NCBI RefSeq assembly: GCF_029893345.1
Contig: NZ_JARXVE010000007.1
Coordinates: 248,001-312,000, forward strand
Direction: 5' to 3'
Source of the DNA: Mycolicibacterium frederiksbergense
GTDB taxonomy: Bacteria; Actinomycetota; Actinomycetes; Mycobacteriales; Mycobacteriaceae
Length of the DNA stretch: 64,000 bases
Shown: in pieces, positions 42,364-50,800 of the stretch
How positions within the stretch are numbered: the stretch's first letter is position 1
Layout of the letters: every line of letters starts with the position of its first letter
Translations under genes and position numbers: made by a program
Notes under the pieces: generated by a model
What the model was told of the DNA's origin: nothing
What the model saw: the letters and a program-made list of their open reading frames with translations, nothing else
Database searches by the model: none

Positions 42364-42760
42364 ACACACCTCCCCAATTGCTGACGCGTGCAACTGAGTA
42401 CATCACAAACGCCTGCGATTGGCTCGCATTAATCAATTCCTACAGCCACACCTTGCATATGCCTCCGGCAAATGTCCAATCCCAGACACGAAGACCATTC
42501 CGGCAAATCCGTCACAGATCGGTGCCGGGTGCGACCCCGGTCACAGAAACCCGCCGACTGTGCCATCGGCGAGTGCTTTTCAGGCAACCGCAGCCACATT
42601 CGCCTGCACCGGCACTCCCCCAGCACCCGGAGCACGAATCGGTTGCTGAGCGGGCAGCGGCGAACTGCGCGCAGCTACATCCCGAAATCCACCCGGATGA
42701 GGGTGACACGCACCACATCGGCGTTCGCTAGTGTTGCAACACGTTCTAGCGAGGAGACCC
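42364..42760. other. 397-base gap without a recognisable gene
   Basis: The region is visibly less GC-rich between 42390 and 42500 than the flanking genes. Its reading frames have no family resemblance or ribosome site. The only clear signal is the KstR-type operator and ribosome site at its right end, serving the epimerase gene. Confidence 0.5.
42735..42748 (+). promoter_or_regulatory. KstR-type operator upstream of epimerase/SDR operon
   Basis: TGCAACACGTTCTA fits TNNAACNNGTTNNA at every fixed position. It ends 12 bases before the ATG at 42761, almost the same spacing as the KstR-type site of the DUF3556 gene. An overlapping perfect palindrome GTGTTGCAACAC spans 42731-42742. Confidence 0.65.
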
Positions 42761-43840
42761 ATGTCCGACGCCGTCTTGGTCACAGGCGCCTTTGGTCTGG
42801 TCGGCTCCACCGTCGTGCAGACCTTGGCCGCCAGCGGGCGCACGGTGGTCGCGACCGATCTGGACGTGCCCGCGAACCGCAAGGCGGCGGCCGCGCTACC
42901 GGCGGCCGTGCGGGTGCGCTGGGCCGATCTGACCGATCCCGCCGCAGTCGACGGTCTGGTCGCGGCGGTCGCGCCGGCCGCGATCATCCACCTCGCCGCG
43001 ATCATCCCGCCGTTCTGCTACATGCGCCGCGGCCTGGCCCGCAAGGTCAACGTCGACGCCACCGCATCGCTGCTGCGCGCCGCCCAGGCCCAGACCACGC
43101 CGCCACGGTTCGTGCAGGCATCCAGCGTCGCGGTCTACGGCAGCCGCAACCCGCACCGCATCAGCGACGTGCTGACCCCCGACACCCCGACCAACCCGTC
43201 CGACATCTACGGGGCGCACAAGGTCGAGGCGGAGGCCCTGGTCCGGGCGTCGACGCTGGACTGGCTGATCCTTCGCCTGGGCGGGGTGATGACCCCGGAA
43301 CTGAGCCTCGACATGGACGTCGACCTCATCTCGTTCGAGAGCGTGCTGCCCGCCGACGGGCGACTGCAGACAGTGGACGTGCGCGACGTCGCGGCCGCAT
43401 TCATAGCGGCCACCACGGTCCCGGTCGAAACGGCCAACCACGAGGTGCTGCTGGTCGGCGGCGACTCGGCCACCCACCGGCACACCCAGTCCGCGGTCGG
43501 CGCCGAAGCGGCCGCCGCCATGGGGCTCAAGGGGGGCCTGCCGATCGGGCGGCCCGGTAATCCCGACGATGACACCGCCTGGTTCGCCACCGATTGGATG
43601 GACACCAGCCGCGCTCAGCAGGTGCTCGGGTTCCAGCACCACTCCTGGCCCCAATTGCTGGCCGACACCATGACCAACGCCGGATGGAAGCGCTATCCGA
43701 TGCGGGCGGCCGCACCGCTGGTCCGACGCTTCCTGCGGAGCAAATCCGCCTACGCGGACTACCCCGGCCAGTACGCCGACACATGGAACGCAATAGCCAA
43801 GAAATGGGGCGACCCTCGCCCGGATCGGAGTCAAGCATGA
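42761..43840 (+). CDS. NAD-dependent epimerase/dehydratase family protein
   Basis: A 359-residue extended SDR: VLVTGAFGLVGSTVVQTL at residues 5-22, and catalytic Tyr/Lys in DIYGAHKVEAEAL. It resembles 3-beta-HSD- or sugar-epimerase-like oxidoreductases. GAGGAG precedes the ATG at 42761. The stop overlaps the start of the following SDR (ATGA). A KstR-type box upstream points to steroid or other lipid catabolism rather than sugar metabolism (inference). Confidence 0.85.
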   Translation: MSDAVLVTGAFGLVGSTVVQTLAASGRTVVATDLDVPANRKAAAALPAAVRVRWADLTDPAAVDGLVAAVAPAAIIHLAAIIPPFCYMRRGLARKVNVDATASLLRAAQAQTTPPRFVQASSVAVYGSRNPHRISDVLTPDTPTNPSDIYGAHKVEAEALVRASTLDWLILRLGGVMTPELSLDMDVDLISFESVLPADGRLQTVDVRDVAAAFIAATTVPVETANHEVLLVGGDSATHRHTQSAVGAEAAAAMGLKGGLPIGRPGNPDDDTAWFATDWMDTSRAQQVLGFQHHSWPQLLADTMTNAGWKRYPMRAAAPLVRRFLRSKSAYADYPGQYADTWNAIAKKWGDPRPDRSQA

Positions 43841-44610
43841 GCAGCCAGCGCGTCGCGATCGTGATCGGCGGGGCATCGGGGATCGGCTGGGCCAGCGCCC
43901 AGGCACTGGCCGCCGACGGCTGCCGCATCGTGGTGGCCGACCGCAACGCCGAAGGCGCCGCCGCCCGGGCTTCCCAGCTCGGCACCCCACACACCAGCGG
44001 CTACGTCGAGGTCACCGACGAAGATTCGGTGCAGAAGCTGTTCGCTGACGTTGCCGCCGCCGGACCCATCGACATCGTGGTCAACTGCGCCGGGTTCAGC
44101 AATATGGGCCTGATCACCGACATGCCGGTCGACGACTTCCGCGCGGTCATCGATGTCTGCCTGACCGGCGGGTTCATCGTCGCCAAACACGCCGGCAAGC
44201 ACCTGCCCGAAGGCGGTGTGCTGGTCTCCATGTCATCGCTGAACGGGCGCCAGCCCGCGGCCGGGATGAGCGCCTACTGTGCGGCGAAGGCCGGCCTGTC
44301 GATGCTCACCCAGGTGGCCGCGCTGGAAATGGGGCCGCGGGGCATCCGGGTCAACGCCATCGCCCCCGGATTCGTGCAAACTCCGCTGACCGACCCCGCG
44401 GCGATGATCCCCGGCGTGGTCGAGGACTACGTCGAGAACACCGCGCTGGGCCGCGCCGGGACGCCCGAGGACATCGCCGCGGCAGTGGTGTTCATCTGCT
44501 CGCCGCGGGCGTCGTGGCTGACCGGCGAGGTCCTCGACCTCAACGGCGGCGCGCATCTGCTGCGCTATCCGGATGTGCTCGGGCACGTGATGAAACTGGC
44601 CCAGGGGTGA
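43837..44610 (+). CDS. SDR family oxidoreductase
   Basis: A 257-residue classical SDR with IGGASGIGWA at residues 10-19, NCAG at 83-86, catalytic Tyr147/Lys151 (AYCAAKAG) and preceding serines 133/134, and NAIAPGFVQTPLTDP in the C-terminal half. The ATG overlaps the epimerase stop, so the two are co-translated and share the KstR-type control site. Substrate unknown; a hydroxysteroid or hydroxyacyl-CoA would fit the regulation. Confidence 0.88.
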   Translation: MSSQRVAIVIGGASGIGWASAQALAADGCRIVVADRNAEGAAARASQLGTPHTSGYVEVTDEDSVQKLFADVAAAGPIDIVVNCAGFSNMGLITDMPVDDFRAVIDVCLTGGFIVAKHAGKHLPEGGVLVSMSSLNGRQPAAGMSAYCAAKAGLSMLTQVAALEMGPRGIRVNAIAPGFVQTPLTDPAAMIPGVVEDYVENTALGRAGTPEDIAAAVVFICSPRASWLTGEVLDLNGGAHLLRYPDVLGHVMKLAQG

Positions 44611-44668
44611 GCGTGACCCTGCTGCGTCGCGCCGGACGATAAGGTCAGGCCAACAGCGAAGGGACCTG

Positions 44669-45859
44669 ATGGAAAACCAGTTCACCCTCAACCAGAAGCG
44701 TGCGCTGGCGGTCGTCACGGTGCTCGCCGTGTTGCTCGGCGCGTATTTCCTGCGCAGCTTTTTCGTGCTGATCGTGATGGCCGGGGTCGGCGCCTACCTG
44801 TTCACCCCGCTGTACGAACGGATTCAGCGCCGATTCGGCACCGGTCTCGCGGCCGCACTGACCCTGCTGGTCGCCGTGCTGATGGTGATCATCCCGATAT
44901 CCCTGGTGGTGTTCCTGGGCATCGTGCAGATCACCCAGATGGTCGACACGGTCAGCACCTGGATCGCCCAGACCGACGTCAGCACGCTCGGCGACCGGGC
45001 ACTGCAATTGATCAACTCGCTGCTGGACCGGCTGCCGTTCCTGAACGTCCAAGTCAGCGCGGATTCGTTGCGCGACACCGTGGTCAAGGTGTCACAGCAC
45101 ATCGGCGAATGGCTGCTCGGCGTCCTGCAGGGCGCCGTCGGCGGGATGGTCGGCGCGATCACCTCATCGATCATCTTCCTGTACGTGTTCATCTCGTTGC
45201 TGGTCAACAAGGACGAGGTGGCCACCCTGATCCGCCGGCTGAACCCGCTCGGCGAGGAGATCACCGACCTATACCTGGCCAAAACCGCAGCCATGGTGAA
45301 GGGAACGGTCAAGGGCCAGTTCGTCATCGCGATCTGCCAGGGGGTGGCCGGGGCGATCTCGATCTACATCGCCGGCTTCCACGAAGGGTTCTTCGTCTTC
45401 GCGATCCTGCTGACCGCGCTGTCGGTGATCCCGCTCGGCGGCGGCATCGTGACGATTCCGTTCGGCATCGGAATGATGTTCTTCGGCAACACCTTCGGCG
45501 GCATTTTCGTGGTGGTGTTCCACTTGCTGGTGGTCACCAACATCGACAATGTGCTGCGACCGTGGTTGGTGCCCAAGGCCGCCCGGCTGGACCCAGCGCT
45601 GATGCTGCTCGCGGTGTTCGCCGGTATCTCGATGTTCGGCTTCTTCGGTCTGGTGATCGGGCCGGTGTTGATGATCATCATCGTCACCACGGTCAGCGTG
45701 TACCTGGCCGTCTACAAGGGCGTCGAGCTCGAAACCGACGAGCCGCAGCCGCCGCGCAAGAAGCTGTGGTCGCGGTTCCGCACGGCTGCGGACAAGACCG
45801 CGCAGGACGAGACTGCCCCCGCCACCGAACCCGCTACGCCACCGTCAGCCGGGTCTTGA
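44669..45859 (+). CDS. AI-2E family transporter-like membrane protein
   Basis: A 396-residue polytopic membrane protein of the AI-2E (TqsA/UPF0118) family with about eight hydrophobic segments, the PLGGGIVTIPFGIGMMFFG re-entrant-like segment and the late motif NIDNVLRPWLVPKAARLDPALMLLAVFAGISMFG. The cytosolic tail is charged. Syntenic with M. tuberculosis Rv1101c. Members export small molecules or ions; the name reflects one E. coli relative and the substrate here is not known. The 3' end overlaps the convergent hydrolase gene by 26 bases. Confidence 0.87.
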   Translation: MENQFTLNQKRALAVVTVLAVLLGAYFLRSFFVLIVMAGVGAYLFTPLYERIQRRFGTGLAAALTLLVAVLMVIIPISLVVFLGIVQITQMVDTVSTWIAQTDVSTLGDRALQLINSLLDRLPFLNVQVSADSLRDTVVKVSQHIGEWLLGVLQGAVGGMVGAITSSIIFLYVFISLLVNKDEVATLIRRLNPLGEEITDLYLAKTAAMVKGTVKGQFVIAICQGVAGAISIYIAGFHEGFFVFAILLTALSVIPLGGGIVTIPFGIGMMFFGNTFGGIFVVVFHLLVVTNIDNVLRPWLVPKAARLDPALMLLAVFAGISMFGFFGLVIGPVLMIIIVTTVSVYLAVYKGVELETDEPQPPRKKLWSRFRTAADKTAQDETAPATEPATPPSAGS

Positions 45860-46637
45860 GGAACTCGACCACCCGCTTGCGCGCCTCGTAGGCGGGATGC
45901 CCGTCGACCTCGCGGACTTCAGCAGTGAGCACCGAGTGTGCCATCGGCGAAAGCCCGTCCGGATTGCCCTTGCCCGAGTTGATCTCGATGACCTCGAACG
46001 CGTCGCCGAGCCGCGCCTTGAGTGCGGCGAACCGCTCGCCGGGGGCCATCCAGTCCTGGCTGAACCGCAACCCCAGCGCGCACAGGCCATCGTTGGCGGC
46101 GCGCTGTTCGACGACCTTGAGCTCGGCCTCGGACAACCCCGGGTCGCGCTTGTGCTTGGACGTCAGCGGCAACGGCAGTGACGGCTGGCTGAGCACCGGG
46201 GCCAGCACACTGTCGTCGACGGCGGCCGCCAATGCGAAGCCGCCTGTGAAGCACTGCCCGATCACGCCGACTCCCTGGCCCGGTGTGCTGGCGTTGAGGT
46301 CGCGGGCCAGGGCCCGTAGGTAGTGCGCGACGGGCCGGTCGGCGTTGGTGCTGAATGCCGAAAACTCCCGTGTCACGCAACCTTTCAGCAACACCGGAAC
46401 GGCTCCGGGCCGCAGCGCGGGGGCTCCGGGCGTACCGAACAACGAGGGGACGGCCACGGTGAACCCGTTGTCGACCAGGTGATTGCCCAGCGCGGCCACA
46501 CCGGGGTGGAAGCCGGGCATCTCGGGAATCAGCACCACACCGGGGCCGTCGCCCTTGCGGTACACGTCGTGGGTCTGGCCGGCGGCGGTGAAGGACGTGA
46601 CGGTCCAGCCGGTGAGATCAGCTTCTGGTGATGTCAA
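45834..46637 (-). CDS. Dienelactone hydrolase family protein
   Basis: A 267-residue alpha/beta hydrolase of the DLH type, with Cys129 as nucleophile in GVIGQCFTGGFALAAA and a C-terminal His in REVDGHPAYEARKRV or nearby MAHSVLT. DLH-type enzymes hydrolyse lactones or short esters. The start is a TTG at 46637 (MTSPEADLTGWTV), the only candidate that keeps the N-terminal strand; this makes the start less certain. It follows the DUF4245 gene by 22 bases on the same strand. Confidence 0.82.
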   Translation of the reverse strand: MTSPEADLTGWTVTSFTAAGQTHDVYRKGDGPGVVLIPEMPGFHPGVAALGNHLVDNGFTVAVPSLFGTPGAPALRPGAVPVLLKGCVTREFSAFSTNADRPVAHYLRALARDLNASTPGQGVGVIGQCFTGGFALAAAVDDSVLAPVLSQPSLPLPLTSKHKRDPGLSEAELKVVEQRAANDGLCALGLRFSQDWMAPGERFAALKARLGDAFEVIEINSGKGNPDGLSPMAHSVLTAEVREVDGHPAYEARKRVVEFLKTRLTVA

Positions 46638-46659
46638 CCCGGCTCCATCCGTTGCTAGG

Positions 46660-47298
46660 TCACGGCCGCTTCAGCGGCAGCGGCGACTGCGTCTGCGTCG
46701 CACTCGCCAGCGTACGGTACTCATCGGTACCACCGGCACCTGTGATCGCCACCTGCGCCGGCCCGCTCAGCCGCGTCGTCCACACCGGCTCCGGATCGCT
46801 GCTCTCGTAGACCACCCAGGTCACCCCGTCGACGTCCTGGGTGCCGGCCGGGTAGGCGTCCGGTTTGATCGACGCCACCAGAGCGGCTTCGTCGGCATTG
46901 CTCTGGGTCAGGCTCAGGTACTTGCCGCTGGGCGCGAGGTAGCCGACCCGGGAGGCGACCGCCCGGCCGTGCTGACCGTTGGGCAACGTCACACCGCCGT
47001 CGATGCCGCTGCGGCTGCCGGAGTTGGGCCGCCACCCCTCGGGCAGTTTGGGCAGCCGGATCGGGATCTTCAGGGCGTCGGCGTCGGCCTGCAGTGCGAG
47101 CGGCGCATCGAAGTCCGGGGCCGGACCGGGGCCGGGCCCACTGGCCTGCAAGGAGCACATTCCCAACATTCCGGCCAGCACGATGCAGGCCACCACCAGC
47201 GGGGCCATCGACCAGAACATATCCCGGCCATCCTGCAGCAACCGGGACTTGGCAGGCTTCGGAGCCGGGGTGGGCTGGGAGGTCGGCTCAGTTGACAT
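46660..47298 (-). CDS. DUF4245 membrane-anchored protein (Rv1100-like)
   Basis: A 212-residue protein with a Pro-rich N-terminus, one membrane helix (MAPLVVACIVLAGMLGMCSL at about residues 31-50) and an extracytoplasmic DUF4245 domain (LPKLPEGWRPNSGSRSG...GRAVASRVGYLAPSGKYLSLTQSNADEAALVAS). The start is ATG 47298 (MSTEPTSQ). Syntenic with Rv1100 and divergent from glpX. Function unknown. Confidence 0.85.
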   Translation of the reverse strand: MSTEPTSQPTPAPKPAKSRLLQDGRDMFWSMAPLVVACIVLAGMLGMCSLQASGPGPGPAPDFDAPLALQADADALKIPIRLPKLPEGWRPNSGSRSGIDGGVTLPNGQHGRAVASRVGYLAPSGKYLSLTQSNADEAALVASIKPDAYPAGTQDVDGVTWVVYESSDPEPVWTTRLSGPAQVAITGAGGTDEYRTLASATQTQSPLPLKRP

Positions 47299-47352
47299 GC
47301 TCGCAAGTATCCCAGCTCCCAAACTTGCAGCCGGTTCTGGGACAATCACGCC

Positions 47353-48381
47353 ATGAGTCCCACGCGGGGGGAAGCCCCGGATCGCAACCTAGCCCTCGAA
47401 CTTGTCCGGGTTACCGAGGCCGGCGCCATGGCCGCGGGCCGCTGGGTCGGCCGTGGCGACAAAGAGGGCGGTGACGGGGCCGCCGTCGACGCCATGCGTG
47501 AGCTGGTCAATTCGGTGTCCATGCGCGGCGTCGTCGTCATCGGCGAGGGCGAAAAAGACAACGCGCCGATGCTCTACAACGGTGAAGAGGTCGGCAACGG
47601 CGACGGGCCGGAGTGCGATTTCGCGGTCGACCCGGTGGACGGCACCACCCTGATGAGCAAGGGCATGCCCAACGCCATCTCGGTGCTGGCGGTCGCCGAG
47701 CGCGGTTCGATGTTCGATCCGTCGGCAGTGTTCTACATGAACAAGATCGCCGTGGGACCCGAGGCCGTCGACGCCATCGACATCACCGCCCCGATCGGCG
47801 AGAACGTCCGCCAGGTCGCCAAGGCCAAGGGCCTGTCGGTGTCCGATATGACCGTCTGCATCCTGGACCGGCCGCGGCACGAGAAGCTGATTGCCGACGT
47901 CCGCGAGACCGGCGCCCGGATCCGGCTGATCTCCGACGGTGACGTCGCCGGCGCCATCTCGGCCTGCCGCCCCAACTCCGGCACCGACCTGCTCGCCGGC
48001 ATCGGCGGCACCCCCGAGGGCATCATCGCCGCGGCCGCGATCCGCTGCATGGGTGGCGCCATCCAGGCCCAGCTGGCTCCCACCGATGACGCGGAGCGGC
48101 AGAAGGCGCTCGACCGGGGCTACGACCTGGACGAGGTGCTGGTCACCGAACACCTGGTGTCCGGTGACAACGTGTTCTTCTGCGCCACCGGCGTCACCGA
48201 CGGTGATCTGCTCAAGGGTGTGCGCTACGCCAGCGGCGGCTGCACCACCCAGTCGATCGTGATGCGGTCCAAGTCCGGCACCGTCCGGATGATCGAGGCC
48301 TACCACCGGCTGTCCAAGCTCAACGAGTACTCCGCCATCGACTTCACCGGCGACCTGTCCGCCATCCAACCCCTGCCGTAA
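47353..48381 (+). CDS. glpX: Fructose-1,6-bisphosphatase, class II
   Basis: A 342-residue gluconeogenic phosphatase converting fructose 1,6-bisphosphate to fructose 6-phosphate. Metal-site motifs are VVIGEGEKDNAPML and DFAVDPVDGTTLMSKGM; the sugar-phosphate site includes RPRHEKLI and GGTPEGIIAAAAI. The ATG at 47353 lies 54 bases from the divergent DUF4245 start with no ribosome site visible, so a leaderless or near-leaderless mRNA is possible. Fumarase follows 15 bases later; syntenic with Rv1099c. Confidence 0.96.
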   Translation: MSPTRGEAPDRNLALELVRVTEAGAMAAGRWVGRGDKEGGDGAAVDAMRELVNSVSMRGVVVIGEGEKDNAPMLYNGEEVGNGDGPECDFAVDPVDGTTLMSKGMPNAISVLAVAERGSMFDPSAVFYMNKIAVGPEAVDAIDITAPIGENVRQVAKAKGLSVSDMTVCILDRPRHEKLIADVRETGARIRLISDGDVAGAISACRPNSGTDLLAGIGGTPEGIIAAAAIRCMGGAIQAQLAPTDDAERQKALDRGYDLDEVLVTEHLVSGDNVFFCATGVTDGDLLKGVRYASGGCTTQSIVMRSKSGTVRMIEAYHRLSKLNEYSAIDFTGDLSAIQPLP

Positions 48382-48396
48382 TCCAGAAAGGCAAGC

Positions 48397-49824
48397 ATGA
48401 GCACCTCCGCCGATAAAGCCGAAGCAGTCGAGGGTGAATTCCGCATCGAGCACGACACCATGGGCGAGGTCCGGGTGCCGGTCAACGCCCTGTGGCGGGC
48501 ACAGACCCAGCGGGCCGTGGAGAACTTCCCGATCTCGTTCCGTGGGCTGGAGCGCACCCAGATCCGGGCGCTGGGCCTGCTGAAGGCGGCCTGTGCCCAG
48601 GTCAACAAGGACCTGGGCCTGTTGGCCGCCGAGAAGGCCGACGCCATCATCGCCGCGGCCGGCGAGATCGCCGACGGCCTGCACGACGATCAGTTCCCGA
48701 TCGACGTGTTCCAGACCGGCTCGGGCACCAGCTCGAACATGAACGCCAACGAGGTGATCGCCTCGATCGCCGCCCGCAATGGTGTCGAGGTCCACCCCAA
48801 CGACCACGTGAACATGTCGCAGAGCTCCAACGACACGTTCCCGACGGCCACCCATATCGCGGCCACCGAAGCCGCTGTGCGCCATCTCATTCCGGCGCTC
48901 GAAGTGCTGCACGAGTCACTGGCCGTCAAGGCTCGCGCATGGCGGACCGTGGTGAAGTCCGGGCGCACCCACCTGATGGACGCGGTTCCGGTGACCCTGG
49001 GCCAGGAGTTCGGCGGCTACGCCCGGCAAATCGAGGCCGGCATAGAAAGGGTGCGTGCGAGTCTTCCGCGTTTGGGTGAGCTCGCCATCGGCGGAACCGC
49101 CGTGGGCACCGGACTCAATGCCCCCGACGGCTTCGGCGCCAAGGTGGTCGAGGTTCTGGTCAACCAGACCGGTCTGGCCGAATTGCGCACCGCCGCAGAT
49201 TCATTCGAGGCCCAAGCGGCCCGCGACGGACTGGTCGAGGCCTCCGGCGCACTGAAGACCATCGCGGTCTCGCTGACCAAGATCGCCAACGATGTGCGGT
49301 GGATGGGCTCCGGCCCGCTGACCGGACTCGGTGAGATCCAGCTGCCGGATCTGCAGCCGGGCAGCTCGATCATGCCGGGCAAGGTCAATCCCGTTCTGCC
49401 CGAGGCGGTTACCCAGGTTGCCGCGCAGGTCATCGGCAACGACGCGGCGGTCACCGTCGGCGGTCTTTCCGGTGCGTTCGAGCTCAACGTGTACATCCCG
49501 ATGATGGCCCGCAACGTGCTGGAGTCGTTCAACCTGCTGGCCAACGTGTCCAGGCTGTTCGCCGCCAAGTGCATCGACGGCCTGGTGGCCAACGAGGAGC
49601 ACATGCGCACCCAGGCCGAGTCCTCGCCGTCGATCGTGACGCCGCTGAACTCGGCGATCGGCTACGAGGAGGCCGCCAAGGTCGCCAAGCAGGCGCTGAA
49701 GGAGAAGAAGACCATCCGCCAGACGGTCATCGACCGCGGGCTGATCGGCGACAAGCTGTCGGAGGCCGAGCTGGACAAGCGCCTCGACGTGCTCGCCATG
49801 GCCAAGGTGAAGGACGGCGAGTAG
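48397..49824 (+). CDS. fumC: Class II fumarate hydratase
   Basis: A 475-residue TCA-cycle enzyme that interconverts fumarate and malate. It has the superfamily signature GSSIMPGKVNPV around residues 322-333, the TGSGTSSNMNANEV and NMSQSSNDTFPT active-site segments, and KSGRTHLMDAVPV. GAAAGG precedes the ATG. It is co-transcribed with glpX, as in M. tuberculosis (Rv1099c-Rv1098c), and ends before the hairpin at 49841. Confidence 0.96.
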   Translation: MSTSADKAEAVEGEFRIEHDTMGEVRVPVNALWRAQTQRAVENFPISFRGLERTQIRALGLLKAACAQVNKDLGLLAAEKADAIIAAAGEIADGLHDDQFPIDVFQTGSGTSSNMNANEVIASIAARNGVEVHPNDHVNMSQSSNDTFPTATHIAATEAAVRHLIPALEVLHESLAVKARAWRTVVKSGRTHLMDAVPVTLGQEFGGYARQIEAGIERVRASLPRLGELAIGGTAVGTGLNAPDGFGAKVVEVLVNQTGLAELRTAADSFEAQAARDGLVEASGALKTIAVSLTKIANDVRWMGSGPLTGLGEIQLPDLQPGSSIMPGKVNPVLPEAVTQVAAQVIGNDAAVTVGGLSGAFELNVYIPMMARNVLESFNLLANVSRLFAAKCIDGLVANEEHMRTQAESSPSIVTPLNSAIGYEEAAKVAKQALKEKKTIRQTVIDRGLIGDKLSEAELDKRLDVLAMAKVKDGE

Positions 49825-49840
49825 CCCCTCACCCCTCACC

Positions 49841-49907
49841 TTCTCTGCGCGAGCAGACATAAAACTGCCCATTTCCTTCGGGAAATGGGCAGTTTTGCGT
49901 CTGCTGG
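49841..49907 (+). terminator. Hairpin terminator with UUCG loop and conserved outer arms
   Basis: A perfect 16-bp stem (49861-49876 with 49881-49896) closes on TTCG, an exceptionally stable RNA tetraloop, and ends in TTTT, so it should stop fumarase transcription. The framing sequences TTCTCTGCGCGAGCAG (49841-49856) and TTTTGCGTCTGCTGG (from 49893) are identical to those around the different stem at 3574-3665. Confidence 0.78.
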
Positions 49908-49916
49908 TCGCCAGTG

Positions 49917-49936
49917 GTCGGGACTTTCTTCCCTAC
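49917..49936 (+). promoter_or_regulatory. DosR (DevR) box upstream of Acg-type gene
   Basis: GTCGGGACTTTCTTCCCTAC agrees at 15 of 20 positions with the DosR consensus TTSGGGACTWWAGTCCCSAA, including the key GGGAC core and the TCCC half. It ends 33 bases before the GTG start at 49970. Confidence 0.65.
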
Positions 49937-49969
49937 CGCACCCGGGGCGCCCTGCGGCACCGTGGAGGG

Positions 49970-50800
49970 GTGAACAGCAGGTTCCCCGACCAGCAGACCG
50001 TGCAGACCGCACTGTCGCTGGCGGTGCGCGCCCCATCGGCGCACAACTCGCAACCCTGGCACTGGCGGGTGGACGCCGAGAGCCTGCATCTGTACGCCCA
50101 TCGAAGTCGGCAACTACGGGCCACCGATCCCGACGACCGCGATCTGCTGCTCAGTTGCGGTGCGGCACTGCATCACTGCGTGGTGGCCCTGGCGGCGGTG
50201 GGCTGGCAGGCCACCGTGCACCGGTTCCCCGAGCCGGCCAACCACCACCACCTGGCCCGAATCACCGTGACGCCCGCCCCGCCGAGTGAGGCCGACATCA
50301 GGCTTGTCGACGCGATCGGGCGCCGCCGCACCGACCGCCGCCACTACGGCAACGCCGAGGTCTCCCCCGCCGACATCGCCCTGATCGGTGCACGGGTGGC
50401 CCGGATGGGCGTGACCATGCGCCGGATCGAGTCCATCGCCCAGCTCAACGGCCTTGTCGAACAAGCGATCTCCAAACACATCGGCGATGCGGACTACTTC
50501 ACCGAGCTGACCTGCCGGAGCGAGTACTACCAGTTTCTGGCGCTGGGTACCCGCGACGACGACACGACCGCCAGGCTACGCGCCGGGGAGGCCACCAGCC
50601 TGGTGCTGCTCACCGCGACCGCACTGGGCTTGGCGACCTGTCCGATCACCGAACCGTTGGAGGTGGACGAGACCCGGGCGGCGCTGCGCGAGGAGTTCTT
50701 CGATTCCCGCGAGTACCCGCAGATGCTGATCCGGATCGGCTGGCCGGCCGAGCAGACCGAACCACTGCCGGCCACACCACGCCGACCCGCCCTGATCTAA
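49970..50800 (+). CDS. Acg-family nitroreductase-like protein
   Basis: A 276-residue FMN-binding protein of the Acg family (relatives: dormancy-regulon proteins Rv2032, Rv3127 and Rv3131). The N-terminal RAPSAHNSQPWHWRV and the later TATALGLATCPITEPLEVDETR and MLIRIGWP segments are typical. Acg itself is reported to sequester FMN rather than reduce nitro compounds, so enzymatic activity is uncertain. GGAGGG precedes the GTG at 49970. It converges with devS (4-base overlap of the ends) and carries a DosR-type box upstream. Confidence 0.85.
   Translation: MNSRFPDQQTVQTALSLAVRAPSAHNSQPWHWRVDAESLHLYAHRSRQLRATDPDDRDLLLSCGAALHHCVVALAAVGWQATVHRFPEPANHHHLARITVTPAPPSEADIRLVDAIGRRRTDRRHYGNAEVSPADIALIGARVARMGVTMRRIESIAQLNGLVEQAISKHIGDADYFTELTCRSEYYQFLALGTRDDDTTARLRAGEATSLVLLTATALGLATCPITEPLEVDETRAALREEFFDSREYPQMLIRIGWPAEQTEPLPATPRRPALI

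Noticed and set aside
42378..42731. 117-codon frame in the gap before the epimerase
   Set aside because: No ribosome site, no family resemblance and irregular composition. The region is better described as intergenic with a KstR-type operator at its end.
47389..48912. 507-codon minus-strand frame opposite glpX and fumarase
   Set aside because: It is antisense to two highly conserved enzymes and its His/Asp/Val-rich composition is typical of shadow frames in GC-rich DNA.
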